From positions 1-5,971 of the forward strand of contig QNZT01000194.1 of the NCBI GenBank assembly GCA_003978455.1: 5,971 nt of DNA, in the 5' to 3' direction. Position numbers and translations under genes: made by a program. The notes under the pieces were generated by a model that was given only the letters and a program-made list of their open reading frames with translations, did no database searches and was not told the origin of the DNA. Origin of the DNA: Sulfurospirillum sp. GTDB taxonomy: Bacteria; Campylobacterota; Campylobacteria; Campylobacterales; QNZT01. Below, piece after piece: positions 1 through 5,447 of the stretch (its first letter is position 1; every line of letters starts with the position of its first letter).

Positions 1-772
1 TTTTGAAGTACTCGATGTGCTGGGGACCGATATTGCCCACGATGGCGTAGTCGTGTTCCAGAAACTTTGCGATTTCGTCGATATCGCCGCGCTCTCTCGC
101 TCCCGCTTCGGCGATGTAGATCTCCGTCTCCTGCGGAAGGTCGTCATTGACATCTTTCATGAGACCGCCGAGGGTATTGACGCTTCGCGGGGTCATGTAG
201 GTGTTGTATTTTTGGGAGAGGATCTGATGCAGGAAGTTTTTGATGCTGGTTTTGCCGTAACTGGCGGTGATGGCGACGATTTGCAGGTGATCCATCGCAC
301 GGAGTTTTTTCTGCGCCTCTTTTTTGAAGCCGAGAAAGAGCATTTTTTCAAAGAGGTGGCTTGCCAGCAGTGCGAAGAGCAGCGGGAGAACGACGCCGAA
401 AATGTGACATGAAGCTGTTGTCAGACAGAGGGTATCTTCGAAAATCGCACCAAAGAGCAGAAAGAGGAAAAAGCGTTTGACCCGTCCGGTAAAGACCAGT
501 TTTTTGTCGATCTTTTTGTACCAGAGATAGAGGGCGGGGAGGAGTCCGAAGTAGAAGTAGATCCAGAAATATTTCCCGGTTAGATAGTAGGCAAAGAGCG
601 GGATGACGAAGTAGAGCAGGTGCCAGATATACTTTTTGTGGCGAAAGAGGACTCGCTCCAGTCTGTAGCTGTACCACTGCATGTTGAGTATGAGGTAAAA
701 ACCGAGTGTCAGGGTCAGAAAAAGGTGTGATACGACGGTAAAGATCTGAAAAAGGTGTGGGCTAATCTGCAT
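1..772 (-). CDS. murF: MurF-type Mur ligase with N-terminal membrane domain (partial, C-terminus outside window)
   Basis: MurF (UDP-MurNAc-tripeptide:D-Ala-D-Ala ligase) makes the last cytoplasmic peptidoglycan precursor peptide bond using ATP. I translated 257 codons from the ATG at 772-770; the frame is open to the window edge. Residues 1-147 are strongly hydrophobic, with about five likely membrane segments (about 6-30, 49-65, 68-86, 99-113, 123-147). The Mur ligase core follows: P-loop ITASYGKTS (168-176), the EAG...GDI motif with candidate Mg-binding Glu222 (221-231), and NIGPQHIE (247-254). The start overlaps the upstream hydrolase gene by 11 bp and has an AGGAG site 10 nt upstream. Unlike E. 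coli MurF, I see no soluble UDP-binding domain before the P-loop. The C-terminal domain is not visible, so the MurF assignment rests on these motifs and on the remembered Cj0795c-Cj0796c gene pair. Another Mur-ligase-family function is possible. Confidence 0.85.
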   Translation of the reverse strand, partial: MQISPHLFQIFTVVSHLFLTLTLGFYLILNMQWYSYRLERVLFRHKKYIWHLLYFVIPLFAYYLTGKYFWIYFYFGLLPALYLWYKKIDKKLVFTGRVKRFFLFLLFGAIFEDTLCLTTASCHIFGVVLPLLFALLASHLFEKMLFLGFKKEAQKKLRAMDHLQIVAITASYGKTSIKNFLHQILSQKYNTYMTPRSVNTLGGLMKDVNDDLPQETEIYIAEAGARERGDIDEIAKFLEHDYAIVGNIGPQHIEYFK

Positions 773-1493
773 AACGGTGAAACTCCTGCGAAATGGTTTG
801 TGCGATAAAGGGTGCGTGTCGGCTGAAAAAGAAGTGATCTCCCTCCAGCGGGTAAAAGTTGCTCCGGGAGATCAGTTTGTGTATCTTTTCGCCGGTAAAA
901 AGTGGTGTGGCGGTGTCGGACCTGCCCCAGAAGAGCAGGGCGGCGGCATCTCTTTGGGCAAAGATGTCTGTGAAGTCTTCATCGACGACATTTTTAAAGG
1001 TTTCATACATCTCATGAGACATTCCGCTGGCATCTTTGGAGGCGAAGTATGTGCGCAATCTTCCCAGACCGAGAGCTTTAAATAGTTTGAAAAGTGCGAT
1101 TTTGGTGCGTACACCGAGCGGTTTGGGGACGGGGATACCCGCGGAGCTGAGCAGCACCAGCATATCCGGGTTCAGCAGTGTCGCCACTTTTCCGCCGAAG
1201 GAGTGTCCCGCGACAATCTCTTTTTTGACATGAAGCGACGAGAGCAGTGTATCGATGATATTTGCATAGTCCCGGGTTGTCAGGATCGTTTCATTCGGGC
1301 TTTTGCCAAATCCCGGCAGATCGATGTAGATATGCCGGAGATCGGGCAGGGTGTCGCCAAACGCCCCTTTCATGATCTCTTTGTTGCTGCCCCAGCCGTG
1401 CAGTACGATAAAGTCGTGTTGTGCAGTCGGGTTGAGGATCTCGTAGGAGATCGCAAAAGTTGTGCCCCGATAGGTAATCTCTTTTAGTGCCAT
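762..1493 (-). CDS. Alpha/beta hydrolase fold protein
   Basis: A 243-residue protein with the complete set of alpha/beta hydrolase landmarks: oxyanion-loop HGWGSN at 32-37, the DLPGFGKS strand-loop at 58-65, nucleophile elbow GHSFGG at 96-101 (Ser98), candidate acid Asp193 in WGRSDTATP, and candidate base His220 in EGDHFFF. The length is usual for a single-domain enzyme of this family with a helical cap at about 120-180. There is no signal peptide, so it is probably cytoplasmic. The substrate cannot be read from the sequence; esterase, thioesterase and C-C hydrolase activities are all possible. The gene overlaps murF by 11 bp and is probably cotranscribed with it, matching the C. jejuni Cj0796c-Cj0795c order as I remember it, which hints at an envelope-related role (inference). 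The start at 1493 has only a weak, distant AGG (14 nt away), but the next Met (41) lies after the HGWG motif. Confidence 0.9.
   Translation of the reverse strand: MALKEITYRGTTFAISYEILNPTAQHDFIVLHGWGSNKEIMKGAFGDTLPDLRHIYIDLPGFGKSPNETILTTRDYANIIDTLLSSLHVKKEIVAGHSFGGKVATLLNPDMLVLLSSAGIPVPKPLGVRTKIALFKLFKALGLGRLRTYFASKDASGMSHEMYETFKNVVDEDFTDIFAQRDAAALLFWGRSDTATPLFTGEKIHKLISRSNFYPLEGDHFFFSRHAPFIAQTISQEFHRYAD
783..787 (-). promoter_or_regulatory. Ribosome binding site of murF inside the hydrolase gene
   Basis: On the minus strand AGGAG lies 10 nt before the ATG at 772-770. It sits within the last codons of the upstream hydrolase gene. It supports this start, and the 11-bp gene overlap suggests translational coupling. 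Confidence 0.7.
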
Positions 1494-1515
1494 GAAATTT
1501 TTATTGACCTTTGTG

Positions 1516-1521
1516 TATAAT
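1516..1521 (+). promoter_or_regulatory. Extended -10 promoter box (TGTATAAT) for the 1528 gene
   Basis: A perfect TATAAT preceded by TG (1514-1515) lies in AT-rich DNA, the usual form of Campylobacterota housekeeping promoters, which often lack a -35 box. A start site about 7 nt downstream falls at about 1528, on the A of the start codon. The whole gap to the divergent hydrolase gene is only 34 bp, so a hydrolase promoter would have to overlap this one; TATACA on the minus strand (1519-1514) is a weak candidate. Confidence 0.6.
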
Positions 1522-1527
1522 TAAAGT

Positions 1528-1890
1528 ATGAACGATTTTACAAAAATAAAGCTTATCAACAATCTAATTGACCTTGTTGACTACTTCTATGAAAACAAGC
1601 GCAAAAACGGTTCGGCGTCGCAGATCAAGTATCTGAAGGGCTTTTCGGAAGGGATCGCCCATACGCTGGTGGAGATGTCGGTGATCGACTCCGCAGAAGC
1701 GAAACGCATCCTCAAGGGGATCGGCAAACGCAGAAAACCGGTACCTGAGACTCCCGAAAGTGCACCTGCACCCGAAACTGTTTCACCCGCTCCGAAACCG
1801 CAGCGTGTCGAGACACCTCCTCTCACATCGCAGTCACTTGACGTGCCGACCATTTTTCGTCAGCAGGGCGGTAAAAAGAGCGAGCTGTAA
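1528..1890 (+). CDS. Small uncharacterised protein with an FtsZ-like C-terminal peptide
   Basis: I do not recognise a named family for this 120-residue protein. Three parts are visible. Residues 1-66 look like a compact helical domain (hydrophobic pattern in IKLINNLIDLVDYF, then a loop with KNGSAS, then helices through AKRILKGI). Residues 67-103 are a basic then Pro/Glu/Ala/Thr-rich linker, probably disordered. Residues 104-113, LDVPTIFRQQ, closely resemble the FtsZ C-terminal peptide (LDIPAFLRKQ in E. coli, LDIPTFLRNR in B. subtilis), followed by GGKKSEL. There is no membrane segment or signal peptide. The ATG at 1528 is the only plausible start: the next Met is residue 50 and no in-frame GTG or TTG lies nearby upstream of it. 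No Shine-Dalgarno site is seen and the TATAAT box ends 6 nt upstream. It is divergent from the hydrolase-murF pair and converges on bpt with a 9-bp gap. A role in division is inference only. Confidence 0.8.
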   Translation: MNDFTKIKLINNLIDLVDYFYENKRKNGSASQIKYLKGFSEGIAHTLVEMSVIDSAEAKRILKGIGKRRKPVPETPESAPAPETVSPAPKPQRVETPPLTSQSLDVPTIFRQQGGKKSEL

Positions 1891-1899
1891 AAAACCTAC

Positions 1900-2634
1900 C
1901 TATTCCCAGACCGGTGTCTGCTCTTCGGAGGGGAGATTTTGCAAAATCTGATAGGGTTTGAAATTTTCCTTGTAGCGCAGGCTCTGGCACCCTTTGACAT
2001 AGTAGCCCAGATAGATCCATGAGAGTTCGCGTTTGCGGGCAAACTCTATCTGTTTGAGCAGGGAGTAGGTACCGAGTGAGAGGTGGCGGTAGTCGGGATC
2101 GTAGTAAAAGTAGTTTGCCGATATGCCGTCATCGAGATAGTCTATCAGATCGATACCGACAAGATTGCCTTCATAGTAGTAGTGCACTTCATTTCCGAAA
2201 CTGTTGTATCCCTTGACATAAAGGTCGTAGTAAGATTCCGCATCGACAGCGTAGTAGTCCCATCCGCGTTTCTCCTTCATGAAACGATGGTACTTTTCAT
2301 AGAGTTGCAGGTGGGCAAAAGAGACAGTCGGCTTGCGTACGAAAGTACGGATTCCTTTCTGTCTCCAGACTCTTTTCTGGGATCGGGAGGGTTTGAAGTT
2401 TGCCACATCGATACGTATGCTTTTACACTCGTTGCAGCCGTCACATCCGGGACGCGAGAAGTAGTCACCAAAACGTCTCCATCCCCGTTTGACCAGTGCG
2501 GCGTTGAGTGATTCGGGACACGCTTTGATATATTTGTAGCGCATCTTCATGAGCTTTTGCGGCAGATAGACACAGCGTGATTGCAGTGTCGAAAACTCTA
2601 TGATATCGCTTTCGTGCTGCAATCTGCTGTTCAT
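1900..2634 (-). CDS. bpt: Aspartate/glutamate leucyltransferase (Bpt; arginyl-tRNA-protein transferase family)
   Basis: Bpt enzymes transfer leucine from Leu-tRNA to proteins with N-terminal Asp or Glu, creating an N-degron that ClpS delivers to ClpAP. The 244-residue length matches the family. The N-terminal ATE domain shows Cys21-Val-Tyr-Leu-Pro, the LVKRGWRRFGDYFSRP stretch (48-62) and the Cys cluster C64-D-G-C67-N-E-C70 followed by KSIRI. The C-terminal GNAT-like domain carries YFYYDPDYRHLSLGTYS (175-191) and the family signature YLGYYVKGCQSLRYK (208-222) with NFKP. No membrane segment is present, so the enzyme is cytosolic. The ATG overlaps the stop of the upstream gene as ATGA, which implies translational coupling. 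Substrate specificity (Leu onto Asp/Glu rather than Arg) is taken from bacterial Bpt family knowledge and not visible directly. Confidence 0.93.
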   Translation of the reverse strand: MNSRLQHESDIIEFSTLQSRCVYLPQKLMKMRYKYIKACPESLNAALVKRGWRRFGDYFSRPGCDGCNECKSIRIDVANFKPSRSQKRVWRQKGIRTFVRKPTVSFAHLQLYEKYHRFMKEKRGWDYYAVDAESYYDLYVKGYNSFGNEVHYYYEGNLVGIDLIDYLDDGISANYFYYDPDYRHLSLGTYSLLKQIEFARKRELSWIYLGYYVKGCQSLRYKENFKPYQILQNLPSEEQTPVWE

Positions 2635-3080
2635 GAAGTGTAGATTTTTCGGTATGCCTGGTGGAGACTCTCTCTGACCTCCTCAGCAAGTCGGTCGCCG
2701 TCGGCGCAGCTCTGGCGGATGATCTTGTCAAAATCACCGAGAATCTCACCCAATGATGCTTCTATCTCTTTGGGTGTTTTCCGCTTTGCCATGACTGTTT
2801 CAAAAAGTGCGGTACGGCGGATCAAGTCCAGCAGTTCTTTGATAGTTTTTTTCGTATCGCACGTTTCGTTGGGTTTGAACCGACGATAGTAGGTCTCTGA
2901 ATCTTCATCGAGATCGTTTTTGACTTTTCGGATGTGGTCGGTGATTTTTGAGGCGAAAGCGGCATATGTTTCAAATGAAGCTCCCTTTTGCGTTTCGAGC
3001 TTTGCAGTGACTTTTTGGATATTTTGGTACATCAGCCAGGTTACGACAGAACCGACCAATAAAACGGAAAGTGCTTCCAT
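2631..3080 (-). CDS. Membrane-anchored helical protein of unknown function
   Basis: A 149-residue protein I do not recognise. Residues 4-18 (LSVLLVGSVVTWLMY) form a single N-terminal membrane segment with few charges before it. The rest is charged and probably all-helical: about 20-58, then a YYRRFKPNE turn (64-72), then helices at 78-98 and 103-147. It has two cysteines (74, 125). The topology is probably N-terminus anchored in the inner membrane; the sequence does not settle which side the soluble part faces. The start is supported by AAGGA 10 nt upstream and by an extended -10 box further up. Its stop overlaps the bpt start by 4 bp (ATGA), so the two are one transcription unit. No enzymatic motif is seen; a scaffold or adaptor role would be a guess. 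Confidence 0.8.
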   Translation of the reverse strand: MEALSVLLVGSVVTWLMYQNIQKVTAKLETQKGASFETYAAFASKITDHIRKVKNDLDEDSETYYRRFKPNETCDTKKTIKELLDLIRRTALFETVMAKRKTPKEIEASLGEILGDFDKIIRQSCADGDRLAEEVRESLHQAYRKIYTS

Positions 3081-3090
3081 GGGTCTATAT

Positions 3091-3095
3091 TCCTT
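3091..3095 (-). promoter_or_regulatory. Ribosome binding site of the membrane-anchored helical protein gene
   Basis: AAGGA on the minus strand, 10 nt before the ATG at 3080-3078. It decides this start. Confidence 0.6.
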
Positions 3096-3126
3096 AATAA
3101 TAATGGATTAACCTAATCTACAGACA

Positions 3127-3134
3127 ATTATACA
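3127..3134 (-). promoter_or_regulatory. Extended -10 promoter (TGTATAAT) for the helical protein-bpt unit
   Basis: A perfect TATAAT with upstream TG on the minus strand, preceded by T/A-rich DNA. The predicted start near 3120 would give a leader of about 40 nt that contains the AAGGA site. No clear -35 hexamer is seen, as is common in Campylobacterota. Confidence 0.6.
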
Positions 3135-3163
3135 TAAAATTTGATTTTAAAACAAATAATCAC

Positions 3164-3169
3164 TATAAT
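3164..3169 (+). promoter_or_regulatory. -10 promoter box (TATAAT) for the DAHP synthase unit
   Basis: A perfect TATAAT downstream of A/T-rich DNA (3135-3160). The predicted start near 3176 gives a short leader of about 23 nt before the ATG at 3199. It is back to back with the minus-strand -10 box at 3127-3134. The leader is too short to hold a Trp/Phe attenuator, so no leader-based control of this gene is visible. Confidence 0.6.
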
Positions 3170-3187
3170 ATCGGAATTTTTAAATTT

Positions 3188-3193
3188 GAGGGG
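3188..3193 (+). promoter_or_regulatory. Ribosome binding site of the DAHP synthase gene
   Basis: GAGGGG, 5 nt before the ATG at 3199 (7 nt counted from GAGG). It supports the chosen start. Confidence 0.65.
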
Positions 3194-3198
3194 ATACC

Positions 3199-4548
3199 AT
3201 GAGTGACTGGACACTACAGAGCTGGAGAACAAAACCGATCCTTCAGCAGCCGACTTACGAAGATCAGAAACTCCTGAAAAGTGTGGAAGAGAGATTGAGC
3301 AAGTACCCGCCGCTGGTATTTGCCGAAGAGGTGAGGAGCCTGAAAAAACAGTTTGCCGAAGTGACGGAAGGGAAAGCCTTTTTGTTACAGGGAGGAGATT
3401 GTGCCGAAAGTTTTGCGGAGTTCAATGCGGACAATATCAGGGATTTTTTCAAAGTCTTTATGCAAATGTCCGTGATCCTGACATTTGCAGGCGGGAAACC
3501 GGTGGTGAAAGTGGGGCGTATTGCCGGTCAGTTTGCCAAACCGCGTTCGAGTGACTTCGAGACGATCGACGGTGTGACACTGCCGAGTTACCGGGGCGAT
3601 ATCATCAACTCCATCGAGTTTACCGAAGAGGCACGCAAGCCTGATCCCTACCGTATGCTCAGTGCTTACAACCAGTCAGCCGCGACACAGAATCTGATCC
3701 GTGCGTTTGCGCGGGGCGGTTTTGCCGATCTGCGCAAAATACATCGCTGGAATCTCGATTTTGCAGCCGGTACGACCGCGGATGCACGCTACCAGAAACT
3801 CTCCGAAAAGATCGAACAGGCGCTCGACTTTATGGAGGCGATCGGGATCACACCTGAGACCAATCCGCGCCTGGCGCAGACAGTACTTTATACTTCTCAT
3901 GAAGCACTGCTTCTAAACTATGAAGAGGCGCTGACCAGAGAAGACTCACTCAGCGGCAAATACTACGACTGTTCGGCGCATATGCTCTGGATCGGAGACA
4001 GAACCAGACAGCCTGATGGTGCGCATGTCGAGTTTTTACGAGGTGTGGACAATCCGATCGGTATCAAGGCGGGACCGACTACGACAACCGAAGATCTGCT
4101 GAAACTGCTCGATACGCTCAATCCTGAAAATGAGTCAGGCAAGATGAACGTAATCGTACGCATGGGAGCGGACAATGTTGAAAAATACCTGCCGCCGCTG
4201 ATTCGGGCGGTCGAGCGTGAAGGCAAAAAGGTACTCTGGAGCTGCGATCCGATGCACGGCAACACCATCAAAACAGCCAGCAGCATCAAAACCAGAGAGT
4301 TCCACAATGTCCTCAAAGAGGTGGAAAACTTCTTTGCTGTACATAAGAGCGAGGGAACCCATGCAGGCGGTATCCATCTGGAGATGACGGGTAAAGATGT
4401 GACAGAGTGTATCGGAGGCGGTCAGCAGATCGGAGAGGAAAATCTCTCCTCCAGATACCATACACACTGCGATCCGAGACTCAACGCGCATCAGGCACTC
4501 GAACTGGCATTTTTGATCGCAGATACGCTCAAAGAGGCTAAAAAGTAA
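3199..4548 (+). CDS. aroG: Class II 3-deoxy-D-arabino-heptulosonate 7-phosphate (DAHP) synthase
   Basis: This enzyme condenses phosphoenolpyruvate and erythrose 4-phosphate to DAHP, the first step of the shikimate pathway to Phe, Tyr, Trp and chorismate; it is cytosolic and metal-dependent. The 449 residues show all class II (plant/mycobacterial type) motifs: LLQGGDCAESF (62-72) with metal ligand Cys68, VGRIAGQFAKPRS (105-117), GDRTRQPDGAH (266-276), NPIGIKAGP (285-293), CDPMHGNT (349-356) with His353, GGIHLEMTG (390-398) with Glu395, and CDPRLN (424-429) with Asp425. Cys68 corresponds to Cys87 of M. tuberculosis AroG, so the N-terminus is about 19 residues shorter; that region helps form aromatic effector sites in the mycobacterial enzyme, so feedback control may differ (inference). 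It has its own promoter and heads a likely three-gene unit. The symbol varies between genomes (aroF or aroG). Confidence 0.97.
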   Translation: MSDWTLQSWRTKPILQQPTYEDQKLLKSVEERLSKYPPLVFAEEVRSLKKQFAEVTEGKAFLLQGGDCAESFAEFNADNIRDFFKVFMQMSVILTFAGGKPVVKVGRIAGQFAKPRSSDFETIDGVTLPSYRGDIINSIEFTEEARKPDPYRMLSAYNQSAATQNLIRAFARGGFADLRKIHRWNLDFAAGTTADARYQKLSEKIEQALDFMEAIGITPETNPRLAQTVLYTSHEALLLNYEEALTREDSLSGKYYDCSAHMLWIGDRTRQPDGAHVEFLRGVDNPIGIKAGPTTTTEDLLKLLDTLNPENESGKMNVIVRMGADNVEKYLPPLIRAVEREGKKVLWSCDPMHGNTIKTASSIKTREFHNVLKEVENFFAVHKSEGTHAGGIHLEMTGKDVTECIGGGQQIGEENLSSRYHTHCDPRLNAHQALELAFLIADTLKEAKK

Positions 4549-4551
4549 CCG

Positions 4552-5412
4552 ATGCATATCGAACCCGACTGCATCGCATGTATCTTTAACCAGGCGCTGC
4601 GGGTTACCAAAGCGCTGGAACTCTCCCCTGAGGCGTCTAAACAACTTCTTGACGAGGCAGCTTGTATGCTGCCCTCTTTTTCCCTGGATCTGACACCACC
4701 CCAAAACGCGACACCGATGTATGAAAAGTTTTCCCTGATACTCGGCAGGGAGGATATCTATGCGCAGCAGAAAAAAGAGGCGATCGCCAAAGCGGAGTCT
4801 CTGCTGCCCTACTGTCAGAAACATATCTCACAAAGCAGCGATCCGCTTGTCACTGCGGCAAAGATCGCCGTAGCGGGCAATGTGATCGATCTGGCAAGCG
4901 AGTATGAATACGATCTCGAAGAGGAGATCGCCGGTGTACTTGACGCAACTTTTGCGATCGATCAGATCGCGGAGCTGACGCAACGTATCGCCAAAAGCGA
5001 CACGATCGTCTATCTGGCGGACAATGCCGGAGAGAATGTTTTCGACAGACTCTATATGCAGACGATCAAAGCACACTACCCGGATACAAAGATCTACTAT
5101 TTTGTTCGCAGCAGACCGATCATCAACGATATCTGCGTCAAAGACCTGGAAAATGATCCTGTTCATGAAGTTGCGACTGTCGTTGACAGCGGTGTTCACA
5201 CACCGGGAATCGTCGTCGATGCACTCGGTGAAGAGGCAAAAAGGCTCTTTTTTTCCGCCGGGTGTATCATCTCCAAAGGGATGGGTAACTATGAGTGTTT
5301 AAGCGACTGTAAAGTCGATTCTCTATATTATCTACTTAAAGTAAAGTGCCAGGTTGTCGCACGCTCTCTCTCACTTCAGCCGGGAGATCTTGTCTGTAAA
5401 AGCGCGCACTGA
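4552..5412 (+). CDS. DUF89/ARMT1-like metal-dependent phosphatase
   Basis: A 286-residue protein of the DUF89 (ARMT1-like) family, whose studied members are metal-dependent phosphatases acting on sugar phosphates and other phosphometabolites ("damage-control" enzymes). Visible landmarks: N-terminal DCIACIFNQALR with Cys7 and Cys10, typical of the prokaryotic AF1104-like branch; a helical region to about 150; then a Rossmann-like core with LADNAGEN (155-162), RSRPIINDIC (186-195), VVDSG (210-214) and SKGMGNYE (241-248). The Asp/Asn/Glu residues in these motifs are the expected metal and phosphate ligands. The start is 3 bp after the DAHP synthase stop, without a strong Shine-Dalgarno site of its own, suggesting translational coupling. 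The CxxC placed at residues 7-10 is normal for the family and supports this start. The substrate is unknown. An aromatic-pathway or erythrose-phosphate link is inference from position. Confidence 0.9.
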   Translation: MHIEPDCIACIFNQALRVTKALELSPEASKQLLDEAACMLPSFSLDLTPPQNATPMYEKFSLILGREDIYAQQKKEAIAKAESLLPYCQKHISQSSDPLVTAAKIAVAGNVIDLASEYEYDLEEEIAGVLDATFAIDQIAELTQRIAKSDTIVYLADNAGENVFDRLYMQTIKAHYPDTKIYYFVRSRPIINDICVKDLENDPVHEVATVVDSGVHTPGIVVDALGEEAKRLFFSAGCIISKGMGNYECLSDCKVDSLYYLLKVKCQVVARSLSLQPGDLVCKSAH

Positions 5413-5435
5413 ATCAGGCTCCGCCAATCCCAAAA

Positions 5436-5441
5436 AGTAGG
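5436..5441 (+). promoter_or_regulatory. Ribosome binding site of the metallophosphoesterase gene
   Basis: AGTAGG (one mismatch to AGGAGG), 6 nt before the ATG at 5448. It supports this start. The 35-bp gap from the preceding stop shows no hairpin plus T-tract and no clear -10 box, so readthrough from upstream is likely. Confidence 0.5.
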
Positions 5442-5447
5442 TTTTGA

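Noticed and set aside
17..412. 131-codon plus-strand open frame at the left edge
   Set aside because: It is antisense to the Mur ligase core, including the P-loop and EAG motif region, so it is a shadow.
348..677. 109-codon minus-strand open frame in another phase
   Set aside because: It overlaps the hydrophobic N-terminal region of murF, which runs unbroken for 257 codons in its own phase with a ribosome binding site.
1504..1509. TTGACC resembling a -35 box upstream of the 1528 gene
   Set aside because: Only 6 bp separate it from the TATAAT box at 1516-1521; a working pair needs about 17 bp.
1889..1920. Small hairpin (CAGAC, CGGT loop, GTCTG) followed on the minus strand by a T6 run, as a terminator for bpt
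   Set aside because: The stem is only 5 bp, lies inside the bpt coding end, and the T-run starts 12 nt past it. This does not fit an intrinsic terminator.
2083..2511. 142-codon open frame on the plus strand
   Set aside because: It lies wholly antisense to bpt, whose conserved motifs fix the real frame; the product is Val/Ile-rich shadow sequence without a recognisable domain.
3176..3198. Possible attenuator or riboswitch ahead of the DAHP synthase gene
   Set aside because: The predicted leader is only about 23 nt, too short for either, and holds no leader peptide or stem.
4135..4824. 229-codon open frame on the minus strand crossing the DAHP synthase-DUF89 junction
   Set aside because: Both plus-strand genes carry full family motifs across this region; the antisense frame has none.
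4741..5000. Dense GATCG / GATCGATC words, considered as a repeat or uptake-type signal
   Set aside because: They fall in frame as common codon pairs (ATC followed by GAT, GCC or GTC) in a coding region, with irregular spacing and no independent conservation visible.
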